Origin: CAYVFC01 sp964450715 | GTDB taxonomy: Bacteria; Myxococcota_A; Polyangia; Polyangiales; JAFGIB01 | Length of the DNA stretch: 20,542 nucleotides | Assembly (NCBI GenBank): GCA_964450715.1 | Contig: CAYVFC010000143.1 | Span: 1 to 20,542 of the forward strand | Direction of reading: 5' to 3' | In this document: positions 16,303 through 20,542 of the stretch, in pieces | Position numbering within the stretch: the stretch's first letter is position 1 | Layout of the letters: each line of letters starts with the position of its first letter | Program-made: the position numbers and the translations under genes | Notes under the pieces: model-generated | Told to the model about the DNA's origin: nothing | Database searches by the model: none | The model's input: only the letters and a program-made list of their open reading frames with translations

Positions 16303-17448
16303 ATGAAAACTCGCGTTTTGGCCATCGTATCGTTCATCTGCGCCGCTACCCTGTCGTTAGCGGCCAGCCCGCTCGCCGCGCAGGATTGCGCGAGCGACGA
16401 GGATTGTCCGAAGAACTACGCCTGCGAGGTCGTGGGCGGGAGCGACTGCGCGTACGCGTGCCCGGACGGCAACCCGTGTACCTTGCCAGACGATTGCGTC
16501 GCCGAGGAGATCAAGGGATGCGTCGCGCAGCCTTGCACCGACGACTCGCAGTGCGAGGAGGGCATGGTCTGCCATTCGTATACCTATGACGAATGCAGCG
16601 GCGGCAGCGGGGTGGATTGCCTGCCGGAAGAGCAGTGCCTGGAGCCCGAACCAGTGCAGTGCGAGACCGTGACCGAGAGCCGGTGTGTGCCGAGCTACCA
16701 GGCGCCCTGCGAGCAGAGTGCCGACTGCGGAGAGGGCTTCGACTGCGTGGAGCGGATGGATTGCCGGTGCTCCGGAGGTGGAACCGGCGGCGCCAGCGGC
16801 GGCGGCGAGGTGCCGGTCGATTCGGACGAGGCGGACGGCGGGGCGGCCGAGCCCGCGAGCGGCGACTTCGGGACAGACCCCTCTCCGGTTCCGGACCCTG
16901 AGCTGCCCTCTTCCTCGGAAGAGGTGCCGTGCGAGTGCGCGCCTTCTGGTGACTTCTACTGCAAGATGCACGAGATCTCCTGCGAGACCGAGGCCGAGTG
17001 CCCTGAGGGCTGGACCTGCGAGCCGACTGCCTACGGGACAGCCACCTGCGCCGCGCCGGCCGAGGGTGAGACCGATCCGCTCTGTAACCAGGAGCCGACC
17101 GTGCTCGCCAAGGCCTGTATGCCTCCGTTCAGCGACCTGGGGGGTTACGGCGGCATGTGGGAGACGTGGGGCGGCGGTACGACGCTTCTGGGCGCGGACA
17201 CGGGCAGGAGCGAGGCGGCCTCGGACGGCGTTCTCGGGGGCGAAGAACAGAACGCGTACGACGACGTACCGGGAGAGGCGCCGGCCGGCGTAACGGCAAC
17301 CGGGGAAGAGAGCGCCGAGTCGAGCGGCGGCGGCGACCAGGGCGGCTGTAGCGTGGGTGAAGCGGGCGCCGGCAACGGCGGCAGCGCGCTCGGTTTGATA
17401 GCGGGTCTGCTGGGGCTGACGGTCCTGCGCCGCAGGCGTCGCGGATAG
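16303..17448 (+). CDS. Secreted Cys-rich protein with MYXO-CTERM type tail
   Basis: The protein has 381 residues. The ATG at 16303 has AAGGAG 6 nt upstream and is followed by a Sec signal peptide, cleaved probably after LAA at residue 26. Four copies of a Cys-rich motif of the form C...(D/E)CP.G..C follow (QDCASDEDCPKNYAC, CTDDSQCEEGMVC, CEQSADCGEGFDC, CETEAECPEGWTC). They are split by a Gly/Ser/Glu-rich spacer around 190-240. The C-terminus has Cys349, a Gly-rich stretch, a hydrophobic helix (ALGLIAGLLGLTVL) and the cluster RRRRR. This is the MYXO-CTERM pattern that, in Myxococcus, is cut at the Cys by myxosortases and leaves proteins on the outer surface. No myxosortase lies in the window. 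The ligand of the Cys-rich repeats is unknown. Confidence 0.85.
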   Translation: MKTRVLAIVSFICAATLSLAASPLAAQDCASDEDCPKNYACEVVGGSDCAYACPDGNPCTLPDDCVAEEIKGCVAQPCTDDSQCEEGMVCHSYTYDECSGGSGVDCLPEEQCLEPEPVQCETVTESRCVPSYQAPCEQSADCGEGFDCVERMDCRCSGGGTGGASGGGEVPVDSDEADGGAAEPASGDFGTDPSPVPDPELPSSSEEVPCECAPSGDFYCKMHEISCETEAECPEGWTCEPTAYGTATCAAPAEGETDPLCNQEPTVLAKACMPPFSDLGGYGGMWETWGGGTTLLGADTGRSEAASDGVLGGEEQNAYDDVPGEAPAGVTATGEESAESSGGGDQGGCSVGEAGAGNGGSALGLIAGLLGLTVLRRRRRG

Positions 17449-17512
17449 AAAGGATACGTCGAGGTGAATCCGGGGGCCGGAGCCTCGGCCTCTCGACCCT
17501 CTCGGAACGGAT

Positions 17513-17555
17513 CGAACGGCCCGACGCACGCCTTGCGCGCCGCTCGGGCCGTTCG
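17513..17555. terminator. Bidirectional terminator-like hairpin
   Basis: CGAACGGCCCGA (17513-17524) and TCGGGCCGTTCG (17544-17555) form a perfect 12-bp stem with a 19-nt loop. It lies between two convergent genes (plus gene ends at 17448, minus gene ends at 17573). CTTTCTC follows on the plus side. A second small hairpin, GGGTA-AGAC-TACCC, covers the stop of the minus gene. Position and stem strength support termination in both directions, although the T-run is weak. Confidence 0.7.
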
Positions 17556-17572
17556 CTTTCTCGAGGGTAAGA

Positions 17573-18061
17573 CTACCCGAGGGCCTTCCAGAGGAAGATC
17601 CCGCACATCACCAGGCCGATCAGCAGCTTGCCCAGCGCTCCGCCCAGAAAGCCGAGCAGGGCGCCGAAGCCGACCCGTACCGCTTCCTTGAGCTGCTTGC
17701 GGGCGAATAGCAGCTCGAAGAGCAGCGCGCCTACGAAGGGGCCAGCGATCACGCCGACCAACCCTCCGACGAACAGCCCGGCCACGGTACCCACGAAGGC
17801 GCCGGTCAGCCCCCACCGGGAGGCGTTCATCCGCTTGGCCCCGTAGATACCTGCCACGTAATCCAGAAGCTGGCTGGCCGCGGTCAATCCGGCCAGCACT
17901 CCAAGCACCCAGACCGTAATCTCCCGGAAATCGGTGAAGATGCCCCAGATGAGCGCCCCGACCAGAATCAGCGGGGTACTGGGAAGCGCCGGAATGATGG
18001 AGCCCACCAGGCCGGCCAGCATGAGCAGTGCTACCGCGATGATGACGATGACCTGAGTCAT
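17573..18061 (-). CDS. DUF456 family small integral membrane protein
   Basis: This 162-residue protein is almost wholly hydrophobic, with about four to five membrane segments rich in Gly and Ala. The phrases SIIPALPSTPLILVGALIWGIF near the N-terminus, DYVAGIYGAKRMNASRWGLTGAFVG in the middle and GLFVGGLVGVIAGPFVGALLFEL after it are typical of DUF456. The Gly-zipper-like repeats (GxxxG) suggest helix packing or oligomerisation. The function of the family is not known. The start at 18061 has GAGGGATC just upstream. It is convergent with the MYXO-CTERM gene and divergent from the DUF502 operon across a repeat array. Confidence 0.88.
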   Translation of the reverse strand: MTQVIVIIAVALLMLAGLVGSIIPALPSTPLILVGALIWGIFTDFREITVWVLGVLAGLTAASQLLDYVAGIYGAKRMNASRWGLTGAFVGTVAGLFVGGLVGVIAGPFVGALLFELLFARKQLKEAVRVGFGALLGFLGGALGKLLIGLVMCGIFLWKALG

Positions 18062-18090
18062 GATCCCTCGCCCGGTACCAGGCCCTTCTT

Positions 18091-18166
18091 GTCATTTCGA
18101 CCGAAGGGAGAAATCTCCTACCGGGAGGACAACGGTACCGAGATCTCTCCCTCCGGTCGAGATGAC
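18091..18166. repeat. Inverted pair of dispersed GTCATTTCGACCGAAG elements
   Basis: The left arm 18091-18117 and right arm 18140-18166 match as reverse complements at 24 of 27 positions, around a 22-nt loop. The core TCAT(T/C)TCGA(C/A)CGAAG(G/T)GAGA(A/G)ATCTC is the same as in the direct repeats at 19974-20045. This is therefore one dispersed family in inverted and direct arrangements. In RNA it would form a long stem in front of the DUF456 gene. Confidence 0.7.
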
Positions 18167-18300
18167 ATCCCCTCGGGCCGTGATGAAATCCCCTCCGGCC
18201 GTGATGACATTCCCTCCGGCCGTGATGACATCCCGTCCGGCCGTGATGACATTCCCTCCGGTCGTGATGACATCCCGTCCGGCCGTGATGAAATCGAATC
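18161..18300. repeat. 21-bp tandem repeat array, six full units
   Basis: Units beginning GATGA(C/A)AT start at 18161, 18182, 18203, 18224, 18245 and 18266, with a partial seventh at 18287. Units alternate between CATTCCCTCC and CATCCCGTCC types, so units 3+4 and 5+6 look like a 42-bp duplication. The unit is a truncated piece of the neighbouring right arm (GGTCGAGATGACATCCC), which suggests expansion from the dispersed element. Confidence 0.8.
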
Positions 18301-18355
18301 CCGCCTAGTCCCGCGGCCGGGCGGCTCGGGCCTGTGGGGGGCCTTCTCGCCTTTC

Positions 18356-18388
18356 TTGTCCGTGTAGGTAAATGTACGATACGATAAT
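18356..18388 (+). promoter_or_regulatory. Promoter-like segment before the small-ORF/DUF502 unit
   Basis: TTGTCC (18356-18361) and TACGAT (18380-18385) are 18 bp apart, each matching the sigma-70 consensus at four of six positions. A second TACGAT lies at 18375-18380, and GATAAT overlaps the downstream copy. It is immediately followed by the GGGAGG ribosome site of the first small ORF, leaving little or no leader. Confidence 0.3.
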
Positions 18389-18402
18389 CGGGAGGAAAAC
18401 GT

Positions 18403-18447
18403 ATGGCCCGCAAGCCGGAAACAACACCGCCCCGGGGCAAAGCATGA
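18403..18447 (+). CDS. 14-aa small ORF (possible leader peptide)
   Basis: The peptide MARKPETTPPRGKA starts at an ATG with a strong GGGAGG (18390-18395) 7 nt upstream, the best ribosome site in this intergenic region. Its TGA overlaps the ATG of the next small ORF (ATGA), a classic coupling arrangement. It is basic and Pro/Thr-rich with no family resemblance. It is not in frame with the DUF502 gene. It may serve as a leader that delivers ribosomes to the following ORF. Whether it is expressed is unknown. Confidence 0.35.
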   Translation: MARKPETTPPRGKA

Positions 18448-18527
18448 CCACCTTCGACCTCGTGCTGATAGCCGCGGCCGCTCTGGCCCTGGCCACGCCC
18501 ATCCTGCTCTCCTTCGTCCGGGTGTAG
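18444..18527 (+). CDS. 27-aa single-helix membrane peptide (small ORF)
   Basis: The peptide MTTFDLVLIAAAALALATPI plus LLSFVRV is one hydrophobic helix (about residues 4-25) ending in Arg. Its ATG overlaps the TGA of the 14-aa ORF, and its TAG is 8 bp before the ATG of the DUF502 membrane protein. That position and the transmembrane character suggest a small partner subunit of the DUF502 protein, or a translational coupler that opens its weak start. Its own ribosome site is weak (GGGGCAAAGC). Not recognised as a known family. Confidence 0.4.
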   Translation: MTTFDLVLIAAAALALATPILLSFVRV

Positions 18528-18535
18528 CGGCTGCC

Positions 18536-19267
18536 ATGAAGCTCAGGATAACGCCCAAGCAAATCCGCACCAACGTGGTCACGGGTATCCTGGTGCTGCT
18601 GCCCGTGGTCACCACCGGGTACGTATTCTTCAAGTTCTTCGTGATGGTGGACTCGGCCCTGCCTAGCTTCTTCCACGCGCTGATCCCGGCCGCGCCCGAG
18701 AAATGGATACCCGGCATCGGGCTGGTCCTGCTCTTACTGCTCGCCTACTTCGTGGGCGTGGCCGCCAAGAACTATGTCGGCAAGATCGTCATCGAGACGG
18801 GAAACGCGCTCATCGCGCGCATCCCCTTGCTGAACAAGCTCTACCTGGGCGTGCAGCAGATCCTGGACGCCATGGTGGCGCAGAAGAAGAAGGCCTTCGA
18901 ACGCGCAGTGCTGGTGGAATACCCCAAGGAGAACTCCTGGTGCATCGCCTTCGTCACCGCCGATACCACCGGCGAGATCCCGCGCAAGACCGAGCGCGAG
19001 CTGGTCAGCCTCTTCGTGCCCACCACCCCCAACCCTACCAGCGGATTCCTGCTCTTCGTTCCCCGCGACCAGGTCATCGACCTGGAGATGAGCATCGAGA
19101 CCGCCATCAAGCTGGTGATGTCGGCCGGCATGATCAGCGCCGAGGACATCAGGCAGACCGACCACCTGTACGATGCTTCCCATGCCCTCAAGAACTTCGA
19201 CTGGACGCGCATCTTCAAACGCTCCGGGCCGAACGAAGGCGAGGGCGAGGGAAAAGCCGGCGTCTGA
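18536..19267 (+). CDS. DUF502 family membrane protein
   Basis: The protein has 243 residues. It begins with the basic MKLRITPKQIRTNVVTGILVLLP typical of the family. Two membrane helices follow (about 13-36 and 58-78). The soluble part carries the family phrases RIPLLNKLYLGVQQILDA, VLVEYPKENSWCIAFVT, LVSLFVPTTPNPTSGFLLFVPRDQVIDLEMSIETAIKLVMSAGM. The C-terminal tail is charged and Gly/Glu-rich. The function is not established. No good ribosome site precedes the ATG (TAGCGGCTGCC), which fits coupling to the 27-aa ORF 8 bp upstream. It is convergent with the GNAT gene, their stops only 7 bp apart. Confidence 0.9.
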   Translation: MKLRITPKQIRTNVVTGILVLLPVVTTGYVFFKFFVMVDSALPSFFHALIPAAPEKWIPGIGLVLLLLLAYFVGVAAKNYVGKIVIETGNALIARIPLLNKLYLGVQQILDAMVAQKKKAFERAVLVEYPKENSWCIAFVTADTTGEIPRKTERELVSLFVPTTPNPTSGFLLFVPRDQVIDLEMSIETAIKLVMSAGMISAEDIRQTDHLYDASHALKNFDWTRIFKRSGPNEGEGEGKAGV

Positions 19268-19274
19268 GCTTTCT

Positions 19275-19934
19275 CTACCGGCGGCCGGCCTGGTCCAGGT
19301 AGTAGATTCGCGCCTCGAAGGACTTCTCCGGGATGGAGTAACGGTAGGCCCTCTGCTTGAAGGCGCTCCGTAGCTCGAAGCCGTAGTTCTCGTAGAAGCG
19401 ATAGGAGAGCGCGGTGTCGGTGCCGACGAAAGCGCCCTTAAACCCTCGGTCGCGCACGGTTTGCACGAAGGCGTCCATGAGCTTTCGCCCCAGTCCCTGG
19501 CTCCGGTGCTTGCGGGTGGAGGCGAAGAGCATGATCTCGCAGGTACGGGGGCCCATCGGGTGAGCAAACATGAAGGGGGAGAACCCGTACAGAACCTGCA
19601 AGAAGTGGCGACGGCCGAGCGGGCTCATCCGGTAGCGATTGGACGCGGCCCGGGGCAACAGTTGTAGAGCGATGAAGCGCCCGCACCGGGCCAGGTTGCG
19701 CGCCCGTATCGGGGCGGCGCCGAAGAGGATGGCGTGGACCTGCCCCTCGACCTCGGCCGCATACAGATCGGTACTGAGCGCGGCCAGCAAACGGATCAGA
19801 TCCCGGTGCGCTTCGGCCGAGGCGTGCCGGATGGTGGGCCAGAGGGTGTGCTCGAAGCCCTGGTTGAAGCAAGCGAGCGCCCCGTCCATCTCGCGCTCTA
19901 GATCTAAGGGGCGGATTTTTATATTTTCTATCAC
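19275..19934 (-). CDS. GNAT family N-acetyltransferase
   Basis: The protein has 219 residues, starting at GTG 19934. The purine run GGACGAGGAG lies close upstream, slightly too near the GTG, so the start is not certain; the next in-frame ATG is 15 codons in and has no site. The acetyl-CoA binding motif A is in the second half: EIMLFASTRKHRSQGLGRKLM (Q/RxxGxG at about 144-149). It is followed by the beta-bulge segment GAFVGTDTALSYRFYENYGFE (about 158-177), the usual motif B Tyr. The N-terminal 130 residues are less conserved. It would transfer an acetyl group from acetyl-CoA to an unidentified amine substrate. No neighbour indicates the target. Confidence 0.82.
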   Translation of the reverse strand: MIENIKIRPLDLEREMDGALACFNQGFEHTLWPTIRHASAEAHRDLIRLLAALSTDLYAAEVEGQVHAILFGAAPIRARNLARCGRFIALQLLPRAASNRYRMSPLGRRHFLQVLYGFSPFMFAHPMGPRTCEIMLFASTRKHRSQGLGRKLMDAFVQTVRDRGFKGAFVGTDTALSYRFYENYGFELRSAFKQRAYRYSIPEKSFEARIYYLDQAGRR

Positions 19935-19973
19935 TACTCCTCGTCCGGTACATTCACGCGTTCAGCTACGGTT

Positions 19974-20045
19974 GTCATCTCGAACGAAGTGCGGCGTCAT
20001 CTCGAACGAAGTGCGGCGTCATCTCGAACGAAGTGAGAGATCTCT
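19974..20045. repeat. 22-bp direct repeats of the GTCATCTCGAACGAAG family
   Basis: GTCATCTCGAACGAAGTG occurs at 19974, 19996 and 20018. The first two units end in CGGC, and the last continues into AGAGATCTCT as in the full element at 18091. This is partial tandem amplification of the same dispersed family, just upstream of the GNAT start. Confidence 0.8.
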
Positions 20046-20165
20046 ACCATAAACAAAGGGACTTCGCTCTTCGGTAAAAACGATAATAGTCATACAACCG
20101 CGACGATCTTCTTCGTTTCATCAGCCCTTCCGGGCTTGCCCCCCCTGCACCGGTCCGTCGTATCC

Positions 20166-20280
20166 GGGCAGGCGCAAGGCCCGACCCTACGGCGTTTGCG
20201 ATCAACGTGGATCGATTGCGGGCAGGCGCAAGGCCCGACCCTACGGCGTTTGCAGCGAGCAGCCGTAGGGGAGGGGCTTG
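20166..20280. repeat. Dispersed GGGCAGGCGCAAGG repeat, two direct copies plus inverted 37-nt copy
   Basis: A 34-base segment starting GGGCAGGCGCAAGG and ending GGCGTTTGC occurs at 20166-20199 and 20220-20253 with identical sequence, period 54 bp. The second copy runs directly into CAGCGAGCAGCCGTAGGGG. The stretch 20244-20280 is the exact reverse complement of 15999-16035. Confidence 0.8.
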
Positions 20281-20449
20281 CGCTCATGATTCTACACATC
20301 TGATCGGTGGGTTCGGCGGATTTTCCGAAAAACCGCCCGGCTGCGCGGCCGCCTGGTCAACCTTGTGTTCGCCGTTTTCCATCAACGCGAAAGGCCCCCT
20401 ATCGGCCTCCAACGCGATTGCTCGGGACTCCTAAAAAGGCCGTGGCGCC

Positions 20450-20542
20450 GCGCGAAAAGCGCAGAAACTCGCGACTGGGGCGGCTCGCGGCAAAGTTCCT
20501 GCGCGAAAGGCGCAGAAACTCGTGACTGGGGCGGCTCACGGC
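20450..20542. repeat. 51-bp tandem repeat with two hairpins per unit, running off the window
   Basis: Copies start at 20450 and 20501. Each has a GCGC-loop-GCGC hairpin, then GCAGAAACTC, then a second hairpin: CGCGA/TCGCG (20470-20474 with 20485-20489) in copy 1 and CGTGA/TCACG (20521-20525 with 20536-20540) in copy 2. The loop CTGGGGCGGC is identical. The array may continue past the window end. Confidence 0.7.

Larger units (their letters stand above)
18062..18402. other. 341-bp gene-free divergent region filled by repeats
   Basis: This gap between the divergent DUF456 and DUF502 transcription units is taken up by an inverted repeat pair (18091-18166) and a 21-bp tandem array (18161-18300). 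An AT-rich promoter-like segment follows at about 18356-18388. An open plus frame of GRDDIPS heptads runs through the array because 21 is a multiple of three. It has only a TTG start and no ribosome site, and is not accepted as a gene. Confidence 0.6.
19935..20542. other. 608-bp gene-free end of the window, repeat-rich
   Basis: No coding frame here is supported. Going rightward it holds the 22-bp direct repeats, an AT-rich stretch (about 20046-20095) that may carry the GNAT promoter, the 54-bp-period repeat pair, a hairpin at 20315-20337 and the 51-bp repeats at the right edge. The hairpin has stem GGCGG/CCGCC, continued by TTTTC/GAAAA with one mismatch. Confidence 0.55.

Noticed and set aside
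18089..18367. Plus-strand open frame of GRDDIPS heptads, 92 residues
   Set aside because: It is generated by the 21-bp tandem repeat, has only a TTG start without ribosome site, and the opposite strand is open as well.
20450..20542. CRISPR array at the right edge
   Set aside because: The two copies are almost whole-unit repeats (51 bp), with no variable spacer of 30-40 bp and several differences between copies; no cas gene is in the window.

Overview
This is GC-rich DNA (by eye roughly two thirds G+C) that looks chromosomal and comes from a Deltaproteobacteria-like organism, most likely Myxococcota, Bradymonadota or a related uncultured lineage. The main reasons are: a secreted Cys-rich protein ending in a MYXO-CTERM type tail (Cys, Gly-rich stretch, hydrophobic helix, Arg cluster); lipoproteins with DAG- or Gly-rich linkers behind the lipobox; very long Asp/Cys repeat lipoproteins; and a stand-alone sigma-54 activator. 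No rRNA, tRNA, phage, transposase or CRISPR-associated gene was recognised. The lineage call is inference, because there is no marker gene.

Left part, minus strand (203-8794): an LplT/Aas-type MFS transporter (8794-7325) is followed by two giant Cys-rich lipoproteins. The first (7161-3451, 1236 aa) has 29 calcium-binding-like Asp/Cys repeats with four inserted double-Cys modules. The second (3391-203, 1062 aa) is built from about seven 119-residue Cys-rich units. They lie 59 bp apart, each has a good Shine-Dalgarno sequence, and an extended -10 promoter candidate lies in front of the pair. They are probably co-transcribed and surface-located.

Middle, plus strand (8955-15712): a sigma-54 (bEBP) activator with an unrecognised N-terminal domain is divergent from the transporter. 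Then come a DUF3795 Cys-rich protein, an epoxide-hydrolase-type alpha/beta hydrolase, a membrane-anchored NAPE-PLD-like metallo-hydrolase, a tandem zf-TFIIB protein, and a parallel beta-helix lipoprotein only 7 bp behind it. Several gaps are short enough for co-transcription, but an 80-bp palindromic repeat separates the hydrolase from the metallo-hydrolase.

Right part (15713-20542): a repeat-rich gap, the MYXO-CTERM protein (16303-17448), a strong bidirectional terminator-like hairpin, a DUF456 membrane protein (minus), and a repeat array. After that come two overlapping tiny ORFs that lead into a DUF502 membrane protein (plus), a convergent GNAT acetyltransferase (minus), and a gene-free end full of dispersed and tandem repeats.

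No single established multi-gene system (defence, secretion, biosynthesis) is evident. The most unusual content is the paired giant Cys-rich lipoproteins, the 14-aa/27-aa small-ORF cascade before DUF502, and a set of dispersed hairpin repeats. These include a 37-nt perfect inverted pair and a 51-bp terminal repeat whose two copies show a compensatory stem change.
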